From contig QWOS01000016.1 of assembly GCA_003669555.1 (NCBI GenBank), positions 1 through 64,000 on the forward strand: DNA of 64,000 nt. Reading direction: 5' to 3'. Position 1 is the first letter of the stretch. Every line of letters starts with the position of its first letter. This DNA is from Planctomycetota bacterium. GTDB taxonomy: Bacteria; Planctomycetota; Planctomycetia; Gemmatales; Gemmataceae. The notes below the pieces were generated by a model. That model had not been told where the DNA came from. It did not search any database and worked only from the letters and a program-made list of their open reading frames with translations. Position numbers and translations under genes: made by a program. Below, in pieces: positions 26,082 through 34,700 of the stretch.

Positions 26082-26740
26082 AGATTGAAAACCGTGCCCA
26101 GGCAGGCGCAGCGGATGGTGCGCCTGGCCAGAACAGTTTGCACCACACCGATACTGCTGACGCTCATTACCAGCAGGGTGATGGCATAAGTGGCCACCGG
26201 CAGAAAATGCGCCAGGTAGCTGATGCCCAAACCCAGTTCCACCCAGGGGTATAACATACCCCAGAAAGGCCACCGGCGGGCGACAATGTCGTAGCCTTCG
26301 TAGGCATCGGCGAAGGCTTGCAGGTTCAGCAGTTTGAAGAAACTGAAGATCAAAAAGAAGCCGGCCATAAAATGACGCATCAACCGCATCGAGTTCCAGG
26401 CACCACCGGTGTGGATCATGCCAGCCTCCAGCAGGAGGCTACCACCTGCCAGGTAAGCGAGGACCAGGAACAGCGGGTAGTAGGTGGTCGGTTTGTCGCC
26501 AGCCGATTCGCCCGGCGCGGGCTGATCATTCAGGACCGCCAGTATTTCGTAATCCAGCAGCCGGAGCAGGTTTTCCACCTGGGCACGGGTGATCTCTGGT
26601 CCCTCCACCGTCAGCACCTTGTCCGGTGAATCGATGTCGGCAGACCAGTGGGTGATACCTGCCGCTGCATCGAAGACGGGGGTGATTTTGACGACGCAGG
26701 CCTTGCAGCGCAGGTTGGTTTTCAGGCGAAGGATCGGCAT
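26000..26740 (-). CDS. HMA-domain/MauE-like membrane fusion protein
   Basis: A 246-aa protein. Residues 1-70 form a heavy-metal-associated (HMA) domain with the metal motif CKAC (C12, C15) and a typical LLRLLDYE ending. Four membrane helices follow (about residues 88-106, 122-142, 158-178 and 188-206, plus one at the C-terminus) with MauE/DoxX-type motifs: FFLIFSFFKLLNLQAFADAY, YPWVELGLGISYL and RCACLGTVFNLPMSTVTIVED, where a Cys pair is conserved. MauE-type proteins take part in disulfide or thiol redox in the envelope; the fused HMA domain suggests a role with copper or another soft metal. The start at 26740 is the first ATG and is followed directly by the HMA strand. Confidence 0.85.
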   Translation of the reverse strand: MPILRLKTNLRCKACVVKITPVFDAAAGITHWSADIDSPDKVLTVEGPEITRAQVENLLRLLDYEILAVLNDQPAPGESAGDKPTTYYPLFLVLAYLAGGSLLLEAGMIHTGGAWNSMRLMRHFMAGFFLIFSFFKLLNLQAFADAYEGYDIVARRWPFWGMLYPWVELGLGISYLAHFLPVATYAITLLVMSVSSIGVVQTVLARRTIRCACLGTVFNLPMSTVTIVEDLLMVAMAAGMLWMTWG

Positions 26741-26817
26741 GGGTTTTCTCCAAAGATACCTTATTCTAGGCAGCAGTGTTTGCGGGTATCATCAGCCAGA
26801 GTGCCAGGAGCATCAGG

Positions 26818-27255
26818 ATGGCAGTGTTGACCCCGTTTCATGTGGCGATTCCGGTGCGGGATATTCCCGAAGCCCGGCAATTTTATGGTGAATGGATGGG
26901 ATTGCCCGAGGGGCGTAGCGCACCCACATGGATTGATTTCAATTTATTTGGGCACCAGTTTGTTGTCCACCTGGATCCGGCCATCGGCAAGGAAGGCAAG
27001 GTGAAGCATCATTACAACCCGGTGGACGGGCATGGGATACCGGTGCCGCATTATGGGGTGGTGCTGACAATTCCAGACTGGGAGGTCCTGGAGAAACGGC
27101 TCAGGAGTTTTGTGAGGGAATTTGTGGTGGAACCCTACACCCGGTTTGCCGGCTTGCCCGGAGAACAAAAAACCCTGTTCTTCCTGGACCCCACTGGCAA
27201 TGCGCTGGAGTTCAAGGCTTTTGCGGATATTGAAAAATCGTTGTTTGTCAGTTGA
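26818..27255 (+). CDS. VOC-family (glyoxalase/dioxygenase fold) protein
   Basis: A 145-aa vicinal-oxygen-chelate protein with two beta-alpha-beta-beta-beta modules: LTPFHVAIPVRDIPEARQFY at the N-terminus and GVVLTIPDWEVLEKRL later. Candidate metal ligands are His7 (FHVAI), His64 or His75 of the central region, and the Glu of NALEFKAF near the C-terminus, preceded by FFLDPTGN. Such proteins can be lyases, isomerases or extradiol dioxygenases; the substrate is unknown. The ATG at 26818 has GGAG 10 bp upstream; the frame is open upstream but lacks a good start. It is followed 52 bp later by the cyanophycinase-like gene. Confidence 0.88.
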   Translation: MAVLTPFHVAIPVRDIPEARQFYGEWMGLPEGRSAPTWIDFNLFGHQFVVHLDPAIGKEGKVKHHYNPVDGHGIPVPHYGVVLTIPDWEVLEKRLRSFVREFVVEPYTRFAGLPGEQKTLFFLDPTGNALEFKAFADIEKSLFVS

Positions 27256-27307
27256 ATTGCAGGTTTTTTCACCGGTCAGGCGCCAGGGGCGCGGAGGAAT
27301 TTTCTTC

Positions 27308-28891
27308 ATGGCACGCATCAGACGGCTTCTTGGCTGGCTCGTATTTTTTGTCATGACTTCCCGCGAAGTTCCGGCAGCCCCCCCCTCTTCAGCTTTGTCC
27401 GGGCAAGATTTTGTGGCGCTGGTGCCCAGGGGCAGCCTGGTGATGGTGGGTGGTGGGGGTGTCCCCAGGGCGGCTCGCGATTACTTTGTTGCCGAGGGGA
27501 AAAAAGGAACCGGCAAGCTGGTGGTCATTCCCTCGGCAAGCGTATCAGGCCCGGGCAAACCGCGCCAAGAGGCCGCCCTGGAGTGGGCTGGAGATTTTCC
27601 GGAAGCCAGCGTGCTCGACTGCGCCACCCGGCAGGATGCCCTGAAGCCAGAGGCCGCCCAGGTGCTGGAGGATGCCCAGGCGGTGTGGATTGGCGGAGGG
27701 CAGCAAAGCCGTCTGGCGGAACTGTACCAGGGCACTCCGGTGGAGAAAGCATTACGGGCGGTCCTGAAGCGTGGCGGTGTGGTGGGTGGCACTTCGGCGG
27801 GCGCAGCCATTTTGTGCAAGATCATGATTGCCTCCCAGGAAAAAAAACCGGATGAACCGGTGATGGGGGTTGGCTGGGACCTGCTGCCACGGGTAATCAT
27901 GGATCAGCATTTCATGGCGCGAAAACACGAAGCCAGATTGAGGAACGCCGTCCGCACCAATCCGGGGTTGCTGGGTTTGGCAATCGATGAGGGCACCGCC
28001 TTGGTAGTGAACCAGCGTTTGCTGGCGGTGACAGGCACTGGTGAGGTGCGGGCAGTCTGGAGCCACAACGGCAAAGAGGTGCGCGACCTGCAGCTGAAAG
28101 CGGGTGATGCCGGCAAAGACGACCTGGTGCGCCTGTGGCGCATGGCGATCAACCAGCCACCCAGCCCCAGCGGCAAGCCCGCGCTGGAGAATGGATCAAT
28201 CGTGGCTGTGGGTGGGGGTGGTATGGTGCCTGAGGTGGTGGAGAAATTCATGGAACTGGCGGGTGGCAAGGAGGCCTTGATTGTGGTGCTGCCCACCGCC
28301 GGCGAGCCAGGCGACAGCGACAGGGAGGCGCGGCAGGCCGGAAGTTTCTTCAAGCGCGCCGGGGCGAAGAATGTGCGATCGCTACCCGGGGTGAAGCGTG
28401 CGGAAGTGGATTCGCCGGAATATGTGAAAGTGTTGGGCGAGGCGAAGGGTGTCTGGTTTGGCGGTGGCCGGCAGTGGCGATTTGTCGATGCCTATGAGGG
28501 AACCAAAGCCCTCGAGGCGATGCGCGGTGTGCTGGCACGCGGCGGGGTGATCGGCGGCAGTTCAGCGGGTGCCACCATCGTGGGGGACTATCTGTGCCGG
28601 GGTGGCCCGTTGGGCAATCGCGAGATCCTGGTGCCAGGCTATGACCGTGGCCTGGCCTTTTTACCCGGGGTGGGCATTGACCAGCATTTTGCGCAACGCC
28701 AGCGCTTTGCCGATATGGAGCTGTTCATCCGGGAACAACCAGCCTTTTTAGGGGTGGGTATCGATGAGGCGACGGCGCTGGTGGTGCATCGTGGCGGGGC
28801 GCTGGTACTGGGGCCAGGCCAGGTGCATCTGTATCGTCAGGGCAAGCCGAAACGGGCCTTCACCCAGGGAGAGGCTTTTCAGCTCGATTGA
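27308..28891 (+). CDS. double-domain cyanophycinase-like (peptidase S51) protein
   Basis: A 527-aa exported protein made of two homologous S51-like halves. Signal peptide: RRLLGWLVFFVMTS. Half 1 (about residues 30-260) has LVMVGGGGVPRAA, WIGGGQQSRL, the nucleophile GGTSAGA (Ser163) and MDQHFMARKHEARL. Half 2 (about 285-527) repeats the order: IVAVGGGGMVPEV, WFGGGRQWRF, GGSSAGA (Ser419) and IDQHFAQRQRFADM. Both halves keep the Ser and the QHF histidine. Family members cleave beta-aspartyl or alpha-aspartyl peptides, cyanophycin in some cases. Location outside the cytoplasm suggests it hydrolyses an external polymer or peptide. GGAGGA lies 9 bp before the start. Confidence 0.9.
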   Translation: MARIRRLLGWLVFFVMTSREVPAAPPSSALSGQDFVALVPRGSLVMVGGGGVPRAARDYFVAEGKKGTGKLVVIPSASVSGPGKPRQEAALEWAGDFPEASVLDCATRQDALKPEAAQVLEDAQAVWIGGGQQSRLAELYQGTPVEKALRAVLKRGGVVGGTSAGAAILCKIMIASQEKKPDEPVMGVGWDLLPRVIMDQHFMARKHEARLRNAVRTNPGLLGLAIDEGTALVVNQRLLAVTGTGEVRAVWSHNGKEVRDLQLKAGDAGKDDLVRLWRMAINQPPSPSGKPALENGSIVAVGGGGMVPEVVEKFMELAGGKEALIVVLPTAGEPGDSDREARQAGSFFKRAGAKNVRSLPGVKRAEVDSPEYVKVLGEAKGVWFGGGRQWRFVDAYEGTKALEAMRGVLARGGVIGGSSAGATIVGDYLCRGGPLGNREILVPGYDRGLAFLPGVGIDQHFAQRQRFADMELFIREQPAFLGVGIDEATALVVHRGGALVLGPGQVHLYRQGKPKRAFTQGEAFQLD

Positions 28892-28911
28892 GAACCGTCA
28901 GGCCGTCTGGT

Positions 28912-29124
28912 CTACCTGGGAGTGGTGGATTGGGTGCTGAAATGGTCGCCATCTTCAGGGCTGACCTTGTACCAGGTGGCGAAACGGTGGGAACAGGCCC
29001 GACAGCGCACCAGGTGCCGGAAAAAAAGGCGTGCCAGCAGGTCACCCGGCTGGGATGCGGATACCTGAACCCGGGTAGAATGGCAGAGCGGGCACAGGGG
29101 CCGGTTGTGTTGACGAAACAGCAT
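28912..29124 (-). CDS. zinc-ribbon mini-protein (70 aa)
   Basis: A 70-aa basic protein with CPLC (C11, C14) and CRAC (C41, C44), a spacing typical of a single treble-clef or zinc-ribbon domain, followed by SHRFATWYKV. A GGAG element 8 bp before the ATG at 29124 supports the start, and the frame extended further upstream lacks such a site. The fold binds zinc; function is unknown, possibly nucleic-acid or protein contact. It lies downstream of the PEP-CTERM gene on the same strand, separated by 108 bp. Confidence 0.6.
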   Translation of the reverse strand: MLFRQHNRPLCPLCHSTRVQVSASQPGDLLARLFFRHLVRCRACSHRFATWYKVSPEDGDHFSTQSTTPR

Positions 29125-29232
29125 GGTACTTTCTCCAATAAGGCGCCCGGTCCGGTGGGTCATTACTTTGCCAGCGCGAGAAATCACTTCTACAGTCAAA
29201 ACCAGTCCCGATTGTCTCAAGTCGCAACGCCA

Positions 29233-30003
29233 TCACGGAGAGCCGTGCGGAAAAAACAGGGTTTCAGCCGTGGAGGCACTCCTCCTGCGCCCGGGCAGCC
29301 TCTGCCCTGGCCAGGCGGCCGCCCCACCAGCACCAGCGATGGACCCCAGCCGCATCGTGCCTGGCTCGGGCACCGCCGTAGCGATCAAAGCAAAACCAAA
29401 ACCTGTGCTTGCTGGAGTTGCTGCAGTAACAGTTGGGGTGCTGGTCCCAAAGAGGGTAGAATAGCTGTATCCAGAGGAAGCCACCCAGCCATTGGGGGTG
29501 GTGGGGGCTCCTGAATCAATAGAATTCAACTTCAGGAAACTACCGCCAGTCACTGAGCTACGCGCATCCATACCCAGTAAATAAGTCGCCTGGGCTGCCA
29601 AATCTGCCAAGCCTTCGATATCAAAAGATGGAGCGGTATTAAAAGAGTTAAAAGCAGTACTTGTGCTACTTTTACCCATGAAATTTGCTGCGGTGATCGC
29701 CGCACCATTCACCTGATAAGTGTGCACCTTCATGGTTCCGCCACTGTAAATTTGTAGAGCAGTGGTTGACCCAGCACTGAAGTACATGGAAATGGAATCC
29801 AGGTCCCAGACAGATGAAGCCCCTGTCGTAAAGACTACGGCAGTTCCAGCAAGACTAGAGCCACTTATTCTGCTTCTTTGGTCATTATTATTCGATCCAG
29901 GGGTTGAATCGATGACCAGATCGGCGCGTCCTGCTCCTGCCAGGCCCGACAGCAGGACGAGGGCTGCCCCAGCAGACGGATAGAACACTCTTGAAAAGAG
30001 CAT
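29233..30003 (-). CDS. PEP-CTERM-type exported protein
   Basis: A 256-aa protein. Signal peptide: SRVFYPSAGAALVLLSGL then AGAGRA. A Ser/Thr/Gly-rich body of low complexity holds SSVWDLDSISMYFSAGSTTAL, a beta-rich pattern typical of the family. Near the C-terminus VPEPGT is present, the signal for exosortase-type processing, followed by a short hydrophobic run (IAGAGGAAAW) and Arg-rich RRRSAS. The hydrophobic segment is only about 12 residues, short for a membrane helix, and the tail then continues 20 residues; a frame disruption near 29300 is possible. ATG at 30003 is the start that gives a signal peptide. No exosortase gene is in the window. Confidence 0.75.
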   Translation of the reverse strand: MLFSRVFYPSAGAALVLLSGLAGAGRADLVIDSTPGSNNNDQRSRISGSSLAGTAVVFTTGASSVWDLDSISMYFSAGSTTALQIYSGGTMKVHTYQVNGAAITAANFMGKSSTSTAFNSFNTAPSFDIEGLADLAAQATYLLGMDARSSVTGGSFLKLNSIDSGAPTTPNGWVASSGYSYSTLFGTSTPTVTAATPASTGFGFALIATAVPEPGTMRLGSIAGAGGAAAWPGQRLPGRRRSASTAETLFFPHGSP

Positions 30004-30737
30004 GGGATGTACCAGGAAAAAAACGAATGTACCGGAAAAAAAATGACCCGTGCAACCCAACTCGTACAAGAAAGCGGTTGCCTGTACCAGTCAGACAATT
30101 TAACAGGTTGATGGTAGCCTCCGGGATGACACCAGGTTGCGTTTGCCTTCCATGGGCTCCCGTCGGGCGACTGCGGTGGGCTTTTTCCCATCCTGGGTGC
30201 CACCGGGGTTGCCGGGCGTGTTTTCCAGCCGTAACCCCATGCTGGAATGGCACTTGAGTACTTCGAAAAACTGCAGCTATACCCGCCAGCTTGCTGTAAT
30301 TCCATCCGTTTTCAGGGCATTCCATGCCACGAAAAATTTTTCATCTTCACGGTTTTTCATAATAAAACCGGTTTTTATTCAGGCTGTATTCATGTAATTG
30401 CAGCGGGCAAGTTTTTCAAGAGAGATTCAGAATTTTTGAAATTGGGTTGGCTGGTTGGCCCTGTAATCCAGGGCGACGCTTCGCCTTGTCTTGGGCTATC
30501 TTGTTGCGCCCCTTGGGGGATGTGGAAGGCAAGCGCTATCACTTTATTGGCGCCGGCTAGACTCCCTCGCACGGAATCGTTTATACGATCCACCTTCCCG
30601 CAGCCCCCAGGGGAGTGGCCCTGAGTCAGCCCAGGGGGATGCCATGAGTTGGCAGATGACCAGGGCCCTGCTTTCCCGGCAATTCTTTCGGGAACCTAGT
30701 AAACTGGTTTCATGTCCCTCCCCAGCGAGAATTGGCC
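30004..30737. other. long intergenic region with AT-rich palindromes
   Basis: A stretch of 734 bp between the divergent PEP-CTERM and haem-binding genes. No convincing gene: open frames are present on both strands but none has a ribosome-binding site or family features. It contains two AT-rich palindromes, GAAAAATTTTTC (30331-30342) and AAAACCGGTTTT (30364-30375), and a GATCG-type inverted repeat around 30570. The size leaves room for two promoters and a small RNA, none of which I can demonstrate. Confidence 0.5.
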
Positions 30738-33700
30738 ATGAATGCCCGTTGTGCCCTGTTGGCTCTGATTGCCCTGCTGGCTGTCGTCGGCACCGTGCCG
30801 GTTGCAGCCCAGGGGCTGGATGCGGAACTGCGCCAGTTGCCGCCGGGGCAACTTGCCCAGCTTGCCAAACAGATGGGTGACCCAGCGCGTGGCGCGGTGG
30901 TTTTCTTCCAGCCTTACCTCGCTTGCTCAAAATGCCACAGTGTGGGCGAGGGGCGCCCTTCCCCCCTGGGCCCGGATCTGGCCACCCTGGACAAACGGGT
31001 GAGTGATACCGAACTGGTGGTGTCGGTGCTGGAGCCATCGAAAACCATCCGTAAGGGCTACGAAGCCGTTAGCGTGGCCACCGAGTCCGGCAAGCTGTTG
31101 GCGGGCATTCTGGTGGAGCGCACCGCTGACAAACTGGTGCTGCGCGACCTGGCCCGCCAGGGTGAGCAGGTGACCCTGAAGACTGCCGATATCACCGAAG
31201 TGAAACTGCAGGCCGAATCGCTGATGCCAGCCGGCCAGATGAACCAGTTGGCCAGCCGGCAGCAGTTTTTTGACCTGATCCGTTATTTGATGGAAGTGCG
31301 CGATGGGGGTGCCGCGCGGGCCCGGGCCTTGCAGCCGGCCGCCCACCTCATCACCCTGGCGTTGCCGGAATACGAGAAAAGGATTGATCATGCGGGGTTG
31401 GTCCGCGACTGGAACGATGGTTCCTTCCAGCGGGGCGAGGCGATTTACCAACGGGTCTGCGCCAACTGCCACGGCACCCTGGACCGGGCGGGTTCGCTGC
31501 CCACCTCGTTACGCTTCGCCGAGGGCCAGTTCAAAAACGGTAGCGATCCCCTGGCTCTATACCAGACACTCACCCGTGGTTTTGGCCAGATGACCGCGCA
31601 GACCTGGATGGTGCCATCGCAGAAGTACGATGTGATCCATTACTTGCGGGAAACCTATCTCAAAGGCAAGAATCCGTCGCAGTACACGCCTGTTGATGGT
31701 GCCTATCTCGCCCGTTTGCCCAAGGGCGACACACGGGGGCCAGCGGCTTCGCGCATCGAACCGTGGAGCGCCATGGATTATGGCACCACACTCACCCACA
31801 CCTACGAGGTGCCGGGCAAGGGGCACAACTTCGCCTACAAGGGGATCGCCATCCGGCTCGATCCCGGTGCGGGTGGCGTGACCCGTGGACGCCACTGGAT
31901 GCTCTTCGATGAAGACACCCTGCGTGTGGCCGCCGCCTGGAGCGCGCTCGACCTGCCCAGGGGTGAGGGTGCCGCGCCCGACCATTTCATCAACTGGCGG
32001 GGCATCCAGCTCAATGGCGAGCATGGTATCCATCCCCGGCTAGTGGGGCGCGTGGATCTGGCCAATGGAACGGGGCCGGGCTGGGCCAATCCCCGCGATG
32101 GTCAGTGGCAGGACAATGCGCGCATTATAGGGCGCGATGACAAGCGCTATGGCCCGCTACCGGCGGACTGGGCCCGCTTCCGGGGGCTTTACCAGCATGG
32201 CCAGCAGGTGGTGCTCGATTACACGGTGGGCGGCGCGCCCGTGCTGGAATCTCCACGCTTGCTACCGGGTTCCAGCGCGGCTGAGCCGCCAGTTTTTGGC
32301 CGGGTTTTCCAGGTGGGGCCGCGGCAGCATGACCTGGTGCTGCAGGTGGCCGAGCACCCGTCTGACAAGGCGGTGCTACTGCCGCTTCCTGGCGGCGCGG
32401 TGCGGCTGGCAGCCGCGGCTCTGGAGGAAAAGCCCCCGGCGGGGCCGGTGCGTTTCGATGGTGCCTCTCACCTGGAAGTGAAGGACGGCGACCGTTTTGA
32501 TCTGGCCGGCAAACCGTTCAGCGTGGTGGCCCGGTTCAAGACCCGGGTGGGAGGGACGCTGTTCGCCCAGACCATGCCCGGTTCTGACTGGACCCCAGAT
32601 AGCCAGGCGCTGTTTGTGCGTGGCGGGAACCTGGTGTTTGATATCGGCTGGGTGGGTGCGGTGTCCTCACGGGCTAAAGTGGATGATGGCAAATGGCACA
32701 CGGTGGCTGTGGTGGCCGATCCCCCCAGTGGTACTGTCAGGCTGTTTGTCGATGGCAAGGCCGACGGGGCCGGCACCCTGAAATCGCAAGGCAGGCTGAA
32801 GGGGAGCGTAGCCCGCATTGGTCTGGGAGCCCGCAATTTTCCCGGGCCCAGGTCTTATTTTCAGGGGGAATTGGAGGAAGTGCGTTTTTATCAGAAAGCC
32901 CTCGAGTCTGTGCCTGGTGATTTGGCCGCCCTGGCCATGAACGGGCAAGAACTGGCAGGGCGCTGGGTGCCAACCAACCTCCAGGGGGATCTGGTACGGG
33001 ATCTGTCCACCAGCAAACTCGATGCCCGGGTGCTGCGCGGGCCGCCCGCCACCCCCGATGGCCCCTCGGCCGGCCCGCTGCTGGCAGGTGTTTTCCCTGC
33101 CGATTCCCCGGTCACCTGGGTGGCTGATGGCGGTAAATTGCGTTTGAAGATCCCGGCGGGAGAGCAAACCCTGCGCTTCTGCCTGTATACCCAGACCGAT
33201 GGCAAGGCAACCCCTGTCATCAGTCTGGCTCCCAGTGATCTCGATCTGGTGCCTCTCACCCGGGGAGGCCCATCACGCTGGCCCCAGAAACTGGAAACCA
33301 TGGTGGTGAAGGGGAACGATAATGGGCCCTTCGCTGTGGATCTGCTCAGCGCGCCCGAGACCAACCCCTGGCTGGCGCAAACCCGCTTCTCTGGTGTGGA
33401 TTTCTTTCCAGATGGCCGCATGGCCCTCTGCTCGTGGGATGGGGATGTGTGGATGGTGGAGCCGGTGGGCGACAAACTGCGCTGGCAGCGCATTGCCACC
33501 GGCATGTTCCAGCCTCTGGGGCTGAAAGTGGTGGACGGCAGGATTTATGTTACCTGTCGGGACCAGTTGACTGTGCTCCACGATCTCAACGGCGATGGCG
33601 AGACCGACTGGTACCAGTGCCTGAACACGGATCACCAGGTGACCGAGCACTTCCACGAGTTTGCCATGGGTCTGCAAACCGACAAGGCTGGTGATTTTTA

Positions 33701-34670
33701 CTATGCCAAATCGGCCCGCCACGGCCTGAAAGCGGTGGTGCCGCATCATGGCACCCTGCTGAAAGTGAGCAAGGATGGAAAAAAGACCGAAATCATCGCC
33801 AATGGTTTCCGTGCCGCCAACGGCGTGTGCCTGAACCCTGATGGCACCTTTGTGGTGACCGACCAGGAGGGTTACTGGAACCCCAAGAATCGCATCAACT
33901 GGATCACGCCACCCGATGTGGCCAGTGGCGGCAAACCGCGTTTCTATGGCAACATGTTCGGTTACCAGGATGTGACCGATCCGTCTGACGATGCCATGGT
34001 GCCCCCCCTGTGCTGGATCACCAACGACTTCGATCGTTCACCAGCCGAACTGCTGTGGGTGGAAAGCCGCAAATGGGGGCCGCTGAACGGCAGCCTGCTG
34101 AACCTGTCGTATGGCTATGGCAAGGTGTTTGTGGTCCCCCATGAAAAAACCGCCACAGGCCTGATGCAAGGCGGCATGGTGGAACTGCCCATTCCGGCTT
34201 TTCCAACCGGTGTCATGCGTGGGCGTTTCAGCCAGGCGGATGGCCAGTTGTACCTCTGCGGCCTGTTCGCCTGGGCGGGTAACGCCACCCATCCGGGTGG
34301 TTTTTACCGGCTGAGGGCCACCGGCCAGCCGATGCACCTGCCCACCGGCTTGCAGGCGACAAATAGCGGGTTGAAGATCACCTTCACGGAACCCCTTGAG
34401 CCGAAATCGGTGGCTGCTGACAAGGTGGCCGTGAAGGTGTGGGGTCTGAAGCGTACCGCGAATTATGGCTCAAAGCACTACGATGAGCATCCGCTCGCCG
34501 TGCGGGGTGCCACCCTGTCGCCCGATGGCAAAACGGTTACCCTTGAACTGGAGGGGTTTGGCCCCACCTGGGGCATGGAGGTGGTTTACACCTTCCAGGG
34601 TATCGACGGCAAAACCTTCACGGGCAAACTGCACAATACCGTACATGAGAAAGTAGCCGCTGGTCGCTGA
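30738..34670 (+). CDS. giant haem-binding, LamG and beta-propeller protein
   Basis: A 1310-aa exported protein. After a signal peptide (ALLALIALLAVVGTV) comes a planctomycete haem-binding domain with CSKCH (C63, C66, H67) and the phrase VSVLEPSKTIRKGY. A second cytochrome c domain holds CANCHG (C241, C244, H245). A central region without a named family (residues about 300-560) is followed by a LamG-type carbohydrate-binding jelly roll (about 570-728, VDDGKWHTVAVV and LFVDGK), then a six-bladed beta-propeller related to sorbosone-dehydrogenase types (about 878-1190, VDFFPDGRMALCSWDGDVW and GFRAANGVCLNPDGTFVVTD). Probably an extracellular electron-transfer or sugar-oxidising enzyme; substrate not known. 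ATG at 30738 preferred over TTG at 30732. Confidence 0.9.
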   Translation: MNARCALLALIALLAVVGTVPVAAQGLDAELRQLPPGQLAQLAKQMGDPARGAVVFFQPYLACSKCHSVGEGRPSPLGPDLATLDKRVSDTELVVSVLEPSKTIRKGYEAVSVATESGKLLAGILVERTADKLVLRDLARQGEQVTLKTADITEVKLQAESLMPAGQMNQLASRQQFFDLIRYLMEVRDGGAARARALQPAAHLITLALPEYEKRIDHAGLVRDWNDGSFQRGEAIYQRVCANCHGTLDRAGSLPTSLRFAEGQFKNGSDPLALYQTLTRGFGQMTAQTWMVPSQKYDVIHYLRETYLKGKNPSQYTPVDGAYLARLPKGDTRGPAASRIEPWSAMDYGTTLTHTYEVPGKGHNFAYKGIAIRLDPGAGGVTRGRHWMLFDEDTLRVAAAWSALDLPRGEGAAPDHFINWRGIQLNGEHGIHPRLVGRVDLANGTGPGWANPRDGQWQDNARIIGRDDKRYGPLPADWARFRGLYQHGQQVVLDYTVGGAPVLESPRLLPGSSAAEPPVFGRVFQVGPRQHDLVLQVAEHPSDKAVLLPLPGGAVRLAAAALEEKPPAGPVRFDGASHLEVKDGDRFDLAGKPFSVVARFKTRVGGTLFAQTMPGSDWTPDSQALFVRGGNLVFDIGWVGAVSSRAKVDDGKWHTVAVVADPPSGTVRLFVDGKADGAGTLKSQGRLKGSVARIGLGARNFPGPRSYFQGELEEVRFYQKALESVPGDLAALAMNGQELAGRWVPTNLQGDLVRDLSTSKLDARVLRGPPATPDGPSAGPLLAGVFPADSPVTWVADGGKLRLKIPAGEQTLRFCLYTQTDGKATPVISLAPSDLDLVPLTRGGPSRWPQKLETMVVKGNDNGPFAVDLLSAPETNPWLAQTRFSGVDFFPDGRMALCSWDGDVWMVEPVGDKLRWQRIATGMFQPLGLKVVDGRIYVTCRDQLTVLHDLNGDGETDWYQCLNTDHQVTEHFHEFAMGLQTDKAGDFYYAKSARHGLKAVVPHHGTLLKVSKDGKKTEIIANGFRAANGVCLNPDGTFVVTDQEGYWNPKNRINWITPPDVASGGKPRFYGNMFGYQDVTDPSDDAMVPPLCWITNDFDRSPAELLWVESRKWGPLNGSLLNLSYGYGKVFVVPHEKTATGLMQGGMVELPIPAFPTGVMRGRFSQADGQLYLCGLFAWAGNATHPGGFYRLRATGQPMHLPTGLQATNSGLKITFTEPLEPKSVAADKVAVKVWGLKRTANYGSKHYDEHPLAVRGATLSPDGKTVTLELEGFGPTWGMEVVYTFQGIDGKTFTGKLHNTVHEKVAAGR

Positions 34671-34680
34671 GAACCAGCGG
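34657..34680 (+). terminator. 8-bp hairpin spanning the stop codon
   Basis: CCGCTGGT (34657-34664) pairs exactly with ACCAGCGG (34673-34680); the TGA stop of the large haem-binding gene lies in the 8-nt loop. The next gene is convergent, so the hairpin may terminate transcription on both strands, though no T run is seen. Confidence 0.45.
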
Positions 34681-34700
34681 TGCGCGGATACAGCCCAACC

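Noticed and set aside
29888-30325. Minus-strand 145-aa frame upstream of the PEP-CTERM gene
   Set aside because: It overlaps the PEP-CTERM signal-peptide region in another frame and has no initiation site or family match.
30247-30624. 125-aa open frame in the 30 kb intergenic region
   Set aside because: No ribosome-binding site, odd amino-acid composition and no recognisable domain; runs through AT-rich palindromes.
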